DNA of 64,000 bases. Source: Tetracladium setigerum (taxonomy: Eukaryota > Ascomycota > Leotiomycetes > Helotiales). The translations under genes were made by a program, and so were the position numbers. The stretch spans positions 1,612,001-1,676,000 of the forward strand of contig PZJY01000005.1 of assembly GCA_031472005.1 (NCBI GenBank), in the 5' to 3' direction. Shown one piece after another: positions 24,576 to 36,602 of this stretch (position 1 is its first letter; every line of letters begins with the position of its first letter). Below the pieces are notes generated by a model. That model saw only the letters and a list, made by a program, of their open reading frames with translations. It searched no databases and was not told the DNA's origin.

Positions 24576-27500
24576 TTTGAAGTGCATGAAAGCATGATCG
24601 GTTCTGAAAGCTAAAAGAGTGCTCTGGGGGTTGGAGGAAATGCGGGGTGCGTCCTCATCTGACTGGTGATCGGGTGAGTGGTCGGCTTGTTCGGCTTCGG
24701 CTTTTTGAGTAAGTTGTTGCGGTCGGGTTTTGCAGATAGAGAAGTTCGGCTTTTGGTTTGGGTCTTAGATGTGGTGATACTTTCAGATGGGGTGGGGTTG
24801 AGAGTGAAAAAGGGGTGTAGTAATAATGAGAGTATGAGGAATGTAAAGTAATGTAAGGCAAACAGCGAACGAGATAACCCCCAAATAGATATCGAGGCTA
24901 ATGTTTCAAGGAAACCCGAGTTCCTGGATCTGGGACGATTGGGAATGAGGTGAGATTGGGGCTTGATTTGCACACGTGTGTGGGAGCTTATCAGAACAGA
25001 TTCTCGTGATGGAAGCGTGGAAGGGTGGGAGGGAAGCAGTTCTACTAGCGGGGATCTTCCGTCTGCCTCAATAGTAGCCCCCTTCCCTTCCCGTGAAGAA
25101 GATTGCTCCGTCATCTGTGGCAGGTGAATCCAAGGATGAATAGGAATAATGGCACGTGGAATGTGAGAAAGGAGAAAACAAAGCAAAGAAAACGAGAAAA
25201 GAACGCCCAAGAGTAGAAGATGTGAATGGGTGATTGGTGGGTGTGGGAGATCAAAATATCGATGACAGGGGGTTTGGGGAAGTGCCGGGGATTGATGGAT
25301 GGGATGGATGTGATGCGGACGGGAGGGAGGAAGGCTGCAGCCTCATCTGTTGTGTTCTGCTGTGACTGTGACCGTGTTGCAGTACAGTATCTGGATTATG
25401 CTGGAGCGCGTGCTGATGATGGGTAAGGGAGATGCTCCTAAGATGTTGTACAGGACAGATAGATAGTACAGCGGATGTCATTGTGCGTTTGCTTGGTGAT
25501 CCCAATTTTGGAACTGCGAGGTTCAGTATCGCTGAAGATGTGATCGATGGTAGCACGCACAGTATCAAGGATAAAAGAGACTTGGAGAGTGACGTTGTGG
25601 CGGTTTATTTGCTTCTTCTCAAAATCAGGGTACTTGTGGCTGAATTCGAGGCTTGTGAAGATATACCTTCACAACCAGTCGCTTACACATGTGAAGCTAA
25701 ACAACACATGAGACAGAGTCTCAACTACCTATTCAGCGAGGATTCGAGGAGAGACGGTGTCAACGATCAGCCGATCTTTGGTCCTTGAGTCCAAATTTGA
25801 CAACGCATCTCTGGGTCCCGAGATACTGGGCAGGATGGTGTGGGAGACGCCTCGACGACGGATGGGCAAACTCCATTTAGCATGGAGTGTTGAACATCAG
25901 GAATATCATCTGATCGTTCGGACGGACGGTTGACTCCTTCTTCAGAAAAGTTAAATGATCGACTCTCTCAAAGCTGGCGAGAGTGACACCAGAGATGTCA
26001 TGTGTTGAAGGGTCGTGACCTGGTAAATGGAGATCTCTGCCTGGAGAGCAAAGAGTAACAATGGCAAAGTCCAATAGATGGGTACCTGGCAAAAGGAGGT
26101 GATAGTAAGCGAGCGAGCGAGTGAGCTCCCCTCGCTTCCTTGTGACCGCTCCCTCGGCTGGTTCCTGGCTATTCTATTGCATCCTCCTTTCCTATAGATA
26201 AAGTGAGATATAGTAAACGCGAGCCGTGCCGTTCCGAAGTTGACATTCTTCCAGCCCGCCCTGGTCCTTCATTTGATCGGGCATAAGAAAGGATTAAGCG
26301 CATGGCCACGATTTCCAGCTGGCCCTCCTCGGGTGTTCCCTCTCCAGGCAGTGATGATGATGTTGGATCCTCGGATGGGGTTGGACGAGGTTGCCACGAG
26401 AGAAGATTTGGGATCACAGAATGGCCATGTCGTCTTCGCCAGGAGACGAGAGATCAGGTCATCACATATGTAAGAGAGGCACAGCGACTGTCGGGCCTTT
26501 TGTAAGAAGGAGGAGAAGGAGGACGAAGTCCGGAGGGATGCACTTGCTTGCGCACACAAAGAATTCCCTGGGATGACTGAGCTATTATTCTTCAGCCCGT
26601 GTGGGAGGATCTAGGAAGTTGCTCAGAAGATCCAACGGGATTCTTCAGCTCAATATTGTTGGAGATCTCAACAGACCCATGGAGTGTTGAGTAAAGGTCA
26701 GAGTGATAACAGGAGAATGGTTGAACGCGCAGTGGCCGAAAGGAGAATTAATGGGTGGAATATAACAAGAGGAACAGAACAATAATAACATAGATAGATG
26801 ATTGTGGGAGTGCCAGATTGAAAGGTTGCTATTAGATAGAGATGAATTGCTTTGGTTTTGACGGGGAAAGTCGCTTAGCATACATACATAGTGCTTGCTA
26901 GTCTTTCCGCTTGTTCCCATTCATCTGAGGTAGGTGGAGAGAGATCCATGCTCGCAAGATGATTTAATATAAGACGTGTTTATCATGACCATCTTTCATT
27001 GACCTATGGTTATTGTAATATAGGTGCATATTGCTAGTGCATTACATTACATTACATATATATATTTATGATTATGATTGTGATATACTTCCCAAAATGG
27101 GATGGATTACCGTGGCAAGGCTGCATCAGCTTCGCATGTGTTCTAGACAGGATCAACCCTGGACCCGTTTTCCTCAAAGCCTTGACCGCTATTTTGAGTG
27201 CCGCCGCCCTTCCACTCTTTACTCCCACCCCCCAGTCGTCTGTCCGTCTTCCTCCTCCTCACAGAACTTCCACATCCGCGTCACTTTCTCTCTTCCTCCC
27301 CTCCACCTCTCTCCTCTCGGCTCTCGATCTCGGAAAGCTGAACACATCGCGAAAGTAAAACTTTACAATCACTTTTGCACGCGCCAATATTGCCATTTCT
27401 TCCATTTGCCTTTCGGCGCATTCCTGTCCTTTTCAATACCCAAGTCCGGCACTCGCGAACCGATCTCGAACACGCTTCTCACCTCGCCGCGACGATGACA

Positions 27501-27585
27501 TATCCTCTGCCCCAACGTGCGCAGTTCTGTTCTTAGACTCTTTGCAGATCCGCGACAGACTACATCTTCAGAAATCTGGAAGAAT

Positions 27586-30500
27586 ATGTCTCTCCTAGGA
27601 AGATTGCTCTCGGGCGCAACGGGAGGCTCCTCCACCTCTACTCCCAAGAACACCCTCGAGTCGACTGTCGATACCCAATTCTCCTACAGTCTGCTTTTCC
27701 CCGACGTGGAAGCCCTCTGCCACAATGATCAAGTCTTTCCGCTCTCCTCAGGCACGATCTTGCCGTCTGCAGGCATCAATCCCTTTGACATCAATGCCGA
27801 CATGGAGATGGAACTGCGCGATGTGCGAGTGATAATTATGCAAGAATCCAATCCTCTTTCTGGCTCGGCCTACCTTCTCTACGACTCTCACGCTCCTCCT
27901 CCTCCTCCTCCAAGTTCTCCCTCTGTTGAAAGGCAGTCTCCAACCAACGGCAACGCCAGAGAGACACGACGTTCTATCAGTTCGCCACGGAAGGGCAGTT
28001 TGGGGCAACTCTCAAGACCTGTTGTCATACAGCAAGAGCCAGTGGCACCACGAGCATTCGGCGCTTTCGACAGGAGGCCGACCCATACTAAGACGTTGAG
28101 TTATACGGAAACGGATGGACAACGATCAGCGCGCGAATATAGAGAAGAGGTTACGACTTTTTCCAATTGCATATTTGGGACATCAGAGGTCTTGGCCTAC
28201 AAAGGAACGGGGACTAAGGTTCACATTCTTCCTACTGAGAGCAAGAACACCTTTACACCAGGCTCTTATGCAGGTGACGGCTCCCTGGGTAGATCAAGCA
28301 TGAGAAGTAGCAGACTGGCACAATCCTTCACATCTGAAAACATCGCCGGGCCGACATCGGCGGGTTTCACAAGTCCAACAATTTCGTCGAGAGGAAGTGA
28401 AAGGAAGAAGGTTCTCATTACACGCATGTTCCCGGTTTCATTGCCCAATGATGAAGCCGACGAGACTGTGCAAGATCGCACGCCTACAGGGCAAACAGCT
28501 GCCAACCAAAACAGCGGGTATCCCTTTCCACCAACTCATGCCGAGCATGGCATCCAAGGAGAACGCAAGAAGCTGCAGCCCAAGCAGAAGAGAACTCCAA
28601 TGTATGCGGTCGGATTAGTGGTCACTCTTCCACCTACTCCATACGCCCCTGTGCAAACCTCCAGATCCAGCTTTCGAGCTCCTGGTTCCTACACAGAGCA
28701 AGAATCCATGCCCTCATCTTTCAACTCCACTCGTCGAGCTGGATGGACGATGCTTGGCCACGGATTCGGTGTCGAGTCTTTAGACTCATCCTTTTCCAGT
28801 GATGTTGAAGATCGAATCGATATCATCACTCATCATTGGGACATCATCATGCGAACACTCTCTCACCTTCAAGCCGTCAGCACTTCTGCGTTACTTCCAA
28901 TGCTCAAGCAAGCAGACATTAGCTCACCCGATCCTCGCAGGGAGTCCTTTTCACACCATCGTGCTCCATCCGCCAGCATCTCGATCTCTGGAAAGCGGGT
29001 TGCCGAGGACATCAAGACATTCAAGCCACCAAAGACGAATGCCAAGTTAGTTCAACTGGTATCGAATTGCCTGATGGGGAACAATAACATCCAAAATGAG
29101 GTTGATGCATCCCGGCAACGTATTCTGAGTGGTCTTAAGGCAACACAGGTTGTGACAGGTCAAGGGAGATGGGGAATCTGGCGTGAAGAGGCTCGTCTGG
29201 TCAACAAGTGGGCTGGTGGACGAGATGAGGGGTTTTTTTTCTTCAATCTCTTGACTGGATTCCTTGGAAATCATACCGAGTGGTTACAAGCCCTTGGACC
29301 TCACTGGTATCGCCGTCGCCACTATCAGCAGCAGCGAGCGAACAAGGATGATGATATCTCACTCCCAGCTCGAACCGTCATCATTTCGGATAACAAAGTC
29401 ATGGCTCGTCGTCTCATTTTCCTTCTGGCAGCATTCCTTCCGGCCAATCAACAACTACCTTCCACAAGACTACATCGTCCAAGTACATCAACCTCCTTCG
29501 GCGGCTATTCACAGTCTCCTCCAGGAGCATATGCCGTTCCGATATTGAGGGAGGAATCCCTGCGCCGAAAGATCAACAAGAGGGGCAGTGCCATTAGTGT
29601 CAAGCCATCTCACTCTCGAACGATGAGCTTCCCAGCCCAGACCTCACACGGACGAATGCCTTTAGACATCCATCACGACCGTAGACCTTCTGATGCCGCC
29701 TCTATCAAGACAGCAAACCTGCCAATTCCAGGTAGTGATATTGGTACCAGGAAGAGCAGTGCCGCAACGATTTCCACAGCTAGTCCAGTGACCACAATGC
29801 CGCATTTCTCAACTAGAAGACCAACCAGAGGTACAGGACCTATCGCACGACCAGGAAGTAGTGGAAGTCTTGCAACGGATGATCTTATGCGATCATTGAA
29901 ACGTGACAGCAGCAGCCATTACAGCAATATTAGTGCCGACTCGCAGGGTCACAATTCAAGATGGGGAAGCATGATCAGTGGGTTCTGGAGTTCCAAGCGA
30001 CGTGATTCATCTGCATCGACTTCTATAGAGCCTTTGTCAATGGAAGGGATGGAAATTACGGAGTCACCTTACACCACCAATACTTCTGCAAAAGGGAAGC
30101 TTGCTGAGATGGTATCCGAGGCTAACTATTCGCCACTTCAAAAACCACTACAACGAGAGCGTGAGACCCGACGCTCAGATGGTAGCAATACCACGGCAAA
30201 GCCAGAAGAGGAGCAGGAGGAAGGAAATGATGAGAAACGTGAGGAGACCCCCTCGCGAACCCTTCATACCAGGGAGCGAGTCCATGATCCATCGGGTGCA
30301 TACCAATCACCGGTCAAAACATCGATCAACGAGCGCGATGGTGTTATTGATATCGACGTCCCCTTGCCCGATTACCTTGCTTTTGAAACGGCCGTCTCGT
30401 CGCCATCGAGTAGTGGTTATCTGTCAACCCCAGGGTTTGGCAATGGTATGGAAGGATTTGAGCACTATTCTCGAGCAGGACTAGAATCGGAGACCACGTT

Positions 30501-31277
30501 GAATGTAGGGGGTTGGCTTCCACGCTTCCATCCAGATTTCGCATTGCACGCCATTCCATCCTCTTCGTCGGCAAATATCATCGAAGAAATCAAGGAATCG
30601 ATGCGAGCCGAGCCAACGCCAATCTTGTCCTCTACGCCCCATTCCAGTCCAGATCGATGGGTTGACATTGCATCGGCGGTTGTGGCAGATACGACGAACT
30701 TCAGTATCAAACACATCCTATACCGTCGTCTAATCAGAGTCAAGAGCGCCGTTGAACAAAATCCCCCATCACTACCCAACTCCTTTGACTCTCGCTACGG
30801 CAATGTCTACTCTGCAATCATAACACCAAGTGCCGACTCGCATGAAGGAATCATCGAAGAGAAATTTATTGAAGAACCCATCATCAGCTTAGACGAGACC
30901 CTTGTCGAAGCTGTCGAGAGAATCATCGCACAAAGCGGAAGTGTCTCCAAAAATAGCTCCGTCTCCTCCAGCCGCGCCACATCTCGTCGCGGATCAAATG
31001 TCGACATCCACACCCATCCCACCTCGGCACCTACCGGAACTCCCCCAGTAGCAGCAAAGTCGCAGCATCTAGAGGTCCCACGTAACGAGTGCAAACGCAT
31101 TGTTCTCAGGGCTCTAGAGGAGATTGTTCGCGAAGTCGTCGAAGGTAGGAGAGAAGGTCATGGCGCTGGGGTGGCGAGAGTATTGATGGTGCGAGAGAGC
31201 GCGGGCTAGAGCGTGGAGAATCCTTCTTACGCGAGGGAGTGCGAATTTGGCTCGAGGGTGTAGAGGGCGGGAGTTGA
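27586..31277 (+). CDS. LST4: LST4/folliculin-interacting-protein-like TORC1 regulator; one apparent frameshift near the end
   Basis: Lst4 pairs with Lst7 (folliculin) at the vacuole as a GAP for Gtr2 (RagC/D), which activates TORC1 when amino acids return. ATG 27586 (MSLLGRLLSGATGG) starts a single intronless frame. The FNIP N-terminal signature is visible in FSYSLLFPDVEAL, then MELRDVRVIIMQE and GSAYLLYDSHAP (residues about 40-105), and continues with FGTSEVLAYKGTGTKVHILP. The centre has WDIIMRTLSHLQ and RWGIWREEARLVNKWAGG blocks split by Ser-rich, probably disordered linkers. The C-terminal part has LPRFHPDFALHAIP and VECKR-like NECKRIVLRALEEIVREV. At 31168-31171 (GGGG) the frame slips. Taken literally it stops at 31209; with one more G it runs through SFLREGVRIWLEGVEGG to TGA 31275-31277 (about 1,230 aa). 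Confidence 0.82.
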
Positions 31278-33018
31278 GTCTTTCATGACTAATTACTACT
31301 TCCGAGCCACCCTTTCTTTTTTATACGTCTGTACCACCCCCTTTATTGACGGCCGTCGACGATACCCACGAGGACCCTTTTTTATAATTTTCAATAATTC
31401 CGGCAACGAATTTCATTACTTTCCATGGAAGTGGCGAAGGGTCGGTGTACCAATATTGAGTTGGAGTTGGAAAGAGAGAGAGAGGGTGAGAGAGAAAGGG
31501 AGAGGTTCCGAGACATTTGCTTTTCATAGACGGGAGGAAATGGAATGCTTTTTTTTTATGTTATGTTGGGCTTAGCGAGGTCGTTAAGGGCGTTTATGGA
31601 ATTTCTTTTTGCTTTTTGCTTTGGGACATGTTCCCCTGCTTCTTTTTCGAGGAGTGGATGGATGGATGGATGGGATTTTATTTACATGGTTTGGCTCGGG
31701 ATGAGCTGGGCTGGGATGGAATGGGATGGGATACATGGTTTGGTAGTATATGATAGTTGCGACGGATGGAAGTGGGAGGGGGCATAACGGGCACTTCAAC
31801 AATAGATACCCCTGAGCTAGCGAGAGAAGTGGGCGTAGAGAGATAGATATACCTGGTATGGCGGGATGGAGGGAGGGTGCAATTTGTCGTAGTGAAATGC
31901 GAAAATAGCCCTTCGAATATGTAGTATTCTTTCATACCCACCTACCTAAATATGACTTTCTTTTTCCACTTTTCACACCACAACTCTCTCTGCGTGAGGT
32001 AATTACAGTGACATCAACATCTATCCTGCCATCCATCTCCCTTCCATCACATCCCATCACCTCACATGGCAGATTCTCTTTTATAAAATAAAGAAGATAA
32101 TAGGGCCCAAACAAAAAGAAAGAATAAAAAAAGAAACAGAATGAAAGAGAATTCTACATTCAAAGCTCCATTCATCTTCGTAACTAACTACCTCTCCAAC
32201 TCAATTCTAGCGCCAACGGTTTTCGCGTACTCTTCGCAGAGGGAAATTGAGTTGAAATCGAGTCGGTTTGGAAACAAAAGAGATTCTTGTCGTTGCGCTA
32301 CCGTACCGTATATCCGGGACAGAGAGAGAACAGGGGAGGTGGAAGGGTGTTATAGCAAACAAAAAGCCTTTGACTTATACTTTCAGGATACAAGACTACC
32401 TGTCCCAAAAATATCAAATTCACTTCAGAACTATTTGATGACTGAGGATTTGATATTCTGAACTTCTTAAGTAGAACAATTCATCTATAGCAAAGGTCTT
32501 TGTATTTTCTTATAATTCAAATATGTTTATCTCTCTCCCTTTTTCAATTATTTTACTAAATAGTTGTGTTACCTATCTTCAATTTGGGCTTCTTAAATCG
32601 TCTAGCGCCTTGGAGAGATACTATCAACTGAATTCACTTCACTTCACTTCTAAAATATTCCACACAATTTCTTTTTGTTCGCTCACTCTTTCCTTTTTTC
32701 ATTGCTACTTTCCCACGACGATGCCAATACCTCCAGAGTCGCCAAGTTGAATTGAACATCTCCTCTCTCATACCCTTTTATGTCTTGTCGGCACTCATAC
32801 CTCAACACGCACCCCTTTCATTCAAATTCTCTCTCTTATTGTCTCTCTTCTTCTCCATTTCTCTCAAGATTCTCTTAACAACCGCAAACCGTTCCTATTA
32901 CTCCCATCAGCCCAACCCCTATTATCCGGCGCCCCCCTCTAAGCAAAGCAACCCGCCCCCCAAAAATGGAAGCCCAATAATTGCACAGTTAAGAAAAAAG
33001 AGCAAAAATGAAAAAGAA
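31278..33018. other. gene-free interval
   Basis: No supported gene. It is purine-rich to about 31900 with a GGAT microsatellite at 31654-31674, then becomes AT-richer. Several short open frames lack any recognisable feature. Confidence 0.5.
31654..31674. repeat. GGAT microsatellite
   Basis: Four to five tandem GGAT units directly visible in the sequence. Confidence 0.8.
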
Positions 33019-33372
33019 TCACTCACGCGCATCCCCAAAACACCCCGACAAACACAACGCGTTGCAAGGCAAACACCTACCCAAGCACCCTAGCCCACAG
33101 ATTTGATACACTCGCAGGATACAGGACTGATCGCATGCAAGCGTCGTGACGAGTGTCATGGTGTCATTGAGAATGAGGGAGAGGTCTGCGGCATCGATTT
33201 CGGCGACGGGGGCTTTGACGACGGGAGCGGCGGATGATGTGGATGGAGGAGTAGTGGTAGTGCTGATATCGGTGGGTGAAAGAGGTGCGAGAGAGGCTGG
33301 TGAGCTGGATACTAGGTTTGTGGTTGAGAGGAGGAGGGCAGTGAGGAGTGAGGGGAGGAGGTGAATGTGCAT
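33019..33372 (-). CDS. small secreted cysteine-rich protein (candidate effector)
   Basis: A complete 117-aa frame starts at ATG 33372. Residues 1-24 (MHIHLLPSLLTALLLSTTNLVSSS) look like a signal peptide with a short H-region and a small-residue cleavage zone. Residues 25-55 are a Ser/Thr/Pro/Ala linker, which could be O-glycosylated. The C-terminal 38 residues hold eight cysteines, at 80, 84, 92, 96, 100, 103, 107 and 111, spaced regularly as CGLGCLGRCLPCNALCLSGC, with no lysine or tryptophan in the knot. Even cysteine number, size and a signal peptide are the usual criteria for a secreted effector-like protein. No named family is recognised. An intron donor-like GTAGGT lies inside the cysteine block, so a spliced form cannot be excluded. 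It stands alone between two gene-free stretches. Confidence 0.6.
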   Translation of the reverse strand: MHIHLLPSLLTALLLSTTNLVSSSPASLAPLSPTDISTTTTPPSTSSAAPVVKAPVAEIDAADLSLILNDTMTLVTTLACDQSCILRVYQICGLGCLGRCLPCNALCLSGCFGDARE

Positions 33373-34095
33373 TTTTATTGTTGGTAGGATTCTGTGGTAT
33401 TATTGTATTGATATATGTTGAGGGAGTGAGTGGGAGAGACACCGCTTTTGAGAATGAAGAAGCTAGATTGAGGGAAGGAAGAATGAACATCTCCCGTTTG
33501 GTCGCCTGTCTTCTTTATATATAATATTTTCCCTCCATCCCTTATCATCTTTGCTCTCTCTCTTCCAAGACCAAGCAGTCTAAGCGACATAGTTCCTGTC
33601 CTCCCGCTGGAATAGGCCATTCGTCTTAGCTACCTATAACAAGCATACATGCAAGTGTGCAATACTTACAGTACAGCACTCTAGACAGCAACCAGAGAAA
33701 AGACAAAAACATGCGGTAGGCTTGCAGCGGACCGAACCGCACCGCAATAGTACATACGTATCTGCATACATGCGCCCACAAACCTCGAATTAAAGAAGCT
33801 AGGCATGGAAACAGCCACTTGAAAGTGAACATTCCGATATAGCGAATGTACGCCGCGCCGCCAAGGCGAGAAGTGTCCGGGGAGAGGGAAAGGGAGAGCA
33901 GGAAAGAGCAGGAAAGAGCAAGTTTGTTGATGTACTGTAGCCCGCTTAGATACTTTATGTTGTGAGGTGAAGTGATTTATTCTGTTGTGAACGCGTGGTT
34001 TGATGGCACTTTTCGAAAAGACTATAGAGATAAATAGCCTTGGCTTAGCTTTACAACCGTTCATATTTTCTTTTCTAGTCAAAAAATTACACATC
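33373..34095. other. gene-free interval
   Basis: About 720 bp between the secreted-protein start and the end of the zinc-cluster gene. It should contain the secreted-protein promoter; a TATATATAA-like element lies near 33516-33524 on the upstream side. A duplicated CAGGAAAGAG lies at 33899-33918. Confidence 0.45.
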
Positions 34096-36602
34096 TCACC
34101 CAAGATCCCATCCCCAGGATCGCTTCATCTGCTCCTGCACTAAAGCAGTTGGTCTCGCATGCTCCTGTTCTGTTTTGACCAGAACATCAAGCAAAGCTTG
34201 CTGATCCGTTCGATTGGTGAATCGATCACCGCCTGTAGAAAAATGTCAACATCAGTAACATCGTTCCTGCAGAAACTTTCCTTCTCTATTCCCCACAATC
34301 ATCAGGGCTGTGAGAGTAGGACTTACAAATTGCGATTCCCATCGACGCGGTGAACATCCCCGGTGCTGTCCATCTATTATACAATCCTATTCCACATAAA
34401 TAACGTAGGTTTTGTGCGATTTCTTCCTGTCGTGTTATAAACAGATTAGTTTGCCATTGAAGCTAAGTAGGTATCCAGATATGTCTATCTAGAGTCTGGA
34501 TGGAGACGAGAAAAGACAAAACTTACCTCCATTTTTCGCACGCCTATCATGCGACCCGCGCCAACTTTTGGTATGCTGGGGTTGAAAATCGAAAGCAAAA
34601 TTTCGCCTAGCCTATGATGTTGTACACCGATGACTGTTGTTTTCGTTAGTACCACTACTTGATATTTTCATTTTCCATCAGAGATAGGACTTACTATGAC
34701 AAGACATACTATACCAAACCTCCGGAAAACTCTCCCCCACTGTCGCATCTCTCTCCCTGTAAAAGATCGGTTCAAAACTGCTCGGTGCGCCCTCCTTCCA
34801 CCCTCTACTCCTCTCCTGTAGCGCCCTCCACTCCTCCACCCCCACGGCATCCCTCCCAAAACAACAGTTCAACACATCAGCACAATGCACGACGGCACGA
34901 TTCGCCCACCCGAAGTCAGAGGTAGCTTCTAGTGAGCGGTTAACGAGACTGTTGGAGAGGTTGATTGCGATGGCTTTATGAGCCATCATTGCACTGTAAA
35001 TTTCTTGTCGCAGTCCGACCCAGAAAGAGGCTTCGGAGAGGCCACCGGGGAGCATGCTTTGAGGGTCCCGAGCGTTGACGAAGACTTGAATGCCGAGCAT
35101 GTGGCCTTGAAGGTCGTTTTCCGGGACTTTGAATTTGTCAGCATCTTCTCTTCAACCGCTCGTTCTCTAACCAGAATGAATGATGAGGAACCTACTGTCA
35201 ATTTCTTCCAGCACCCTCAGTATGATGGTTGCAGCAAATAACGTCTCGTCACCGACCGTGGCATTGTTATCTAGCATGGGAATCAGGTATTTGAGACATT
35301 CCTGATGATAGCGATTTGAAGCGAGAGGGTCGTCGTAGTCGCCGATATGGGAGAGATGACGGGCTGAGAGTGCGAAGATGGCGTTGAGAAGGATGGGGCA
35401 CGTTCCTGCTCGTTTGGGCACCTCGACTTGGAAGTGCTGCATGGGATCACAGAGGTCAAGCTAAACTATATTAGAGGGAGTGTTGCTAAGTTTGAGAGTA
35501 ATCTTACCCATATCGCAAGTTTTTGGACGAAGTGACGAAGAAGTAGCGCTTCTTTCGGGTCTTTTAACGGCCACACTGGCTTATCTAAGTATATGGTTGG
35601 AGGATTGTTGGTTTCGAGTACGCCATCGAAGGGGAAGATTGAATTGCTATATATAGATGGCGCTCTGATGGATCGTCTATCGTGATGTGACGACGAAGGG
35701 GCCGGAGATGGAAGTTGTGGATCTTCCCCAGACAGACTGAATGGATTTGAAATACTTGTTGGTGGACCTGTTGGTTCTACTGGCGGAGGTAAGAAGGGAC
35801 TGGTGCGTGCAAATGAAGTGATGGAAAGAAGCGGCGGAAGTGTGATGCTTCCATGAGAGTGAGGTGGTGGTGAGAATGGCGACTCGAAATGAGGATGCTG
35901 GCTTGCTGAAGCGGACGACTGTGGTCTTGGTATCGAGGGAGAACGATCTTCGGCTTCAATCTCCTCAGAATCCTCGCCATCGTAGCCACTGACAATCTCT
36001 TCGGTTTGGTCGACAAACGATACTTTGATGTGTTAGCAAAATTTTGATCATCGCGGCACCAGACTTCACTTGAGAAAAGGTACTCATCAAATGCGCTGAA
36101 GCTGTTGGTTGCCATCTTGCAAACAGTGTCCTCTCGCTCCAATACTATGAAATACTTGGGAAAAGAAGTCAAGTAGGAGAAGCTAGAGGTAGAATAACTT
36201 ACAATGCTTCGGCGTAGTTACCCATTTCTGCGTCTCGTCGAATTTATCTATCCACAGCACACAAAGTCAGACGAAGATCATCGTGACCCCACACACAAAT
36301 GGAAGAGCACCGCTCACTCTGATGATACCGATATGGATATCCTCGGGTACATTCTCTCCCAGAACTTTCACATCGTCCGCATGTCGGTGTTTTCTGGTCA
36401 CCTGAAGGGCGATAGATATCAGCATCAATTTCACGCGAAAGAGTTGGGAGTACTCCTCACATTTCAAGTGCCTTACTCTGCAAGCCTGGCTTCACACTCC
36501 GACACTCAATTAGCGACGTCCGTACCCATATTAAAAGCTCATTCATTTCCCCAGATTTGAGGCTCGATTGACTTACCAACCAGCTTTTGCCCTGGCGGTC
36601 AT
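34096..36602 (-). CDS. Zn2Cys6 transcription factor with Fungal_trans_2-type domain
   Basis: Ten exons join in frame to a 579-aa protein: 36577-36602, 36461-36489, 36318-36401, 36203-36247, 35508-36022, 35196-35460, 34695-35126, 34527-34633, 34327-34426, 34096-34232. The zinc cluster is C9-QA-C12-RVRHLK-C19-DQKTPT-C26-GR-C29-ESSGRE-C36, a perfect Cx2Cx6Cx6Cx2Cx6C, assembled from the first three exons. An acidic and Ser/Pro-rich linker (SGYDGEDSEEIEAED) leads to the regulatory domain of the Fungal_trans_2 type (PF11951): LRHFVQKLAIWLDLCDP, FALSARHLSH, NARDPQSMLPGGLSEASFW, WANRAVVHCADVLNCCF. The ending is VQEQMKRSWGWDLG at TGA 34096-34098. Intron 4 is unusually long (180 bp). Target genes cannot be read from the sequence. 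It diverges from the PARG-like gene, 840 bp away. Confidence 0.85.

Larger units (their letters stand above)
21444..27585. other. 6.1-kb gene-free interval between SEC1 and LST4
   Basis: I can support no gene here. The longest frames (24611-25210 minus, 25432-25788 plus) start at TTG/CTG-type codons or lack family features and have overlapping rivals on the other strand. The interval contains simple repeats (23383-23410, 24552-24575, 26109-26125, 27040-27064) and a 28-bp imperfect direct repeat at 23982 and 24101. The last 500 bp before 27586 are C/T-rich, like a fungal promoter and 5' leader. Confidence 0.45.

Noticed and set aside
24611..25210. 199-aa minus-strand frame with a signal-like hydrophobic start
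   Set aside because: It starts with TTG, is dominated by Ser/Pro/Thr/Lys low complexity and shows no family feature; likely a chance frame.
27031..27498. 155-codon plus frame upstream of LST4
   Set aside because: Non-conserved, pyrimidine-rich promoter/leader DNA; not in frame with LST4.
36267..36467. Apparent frameshifts in the zinc-cluster gene
   Set aside because: Correct GTGAGG and GTAAGT donors rebuild a perfect Zn2Cys6 motif, so no frameshift is needed.
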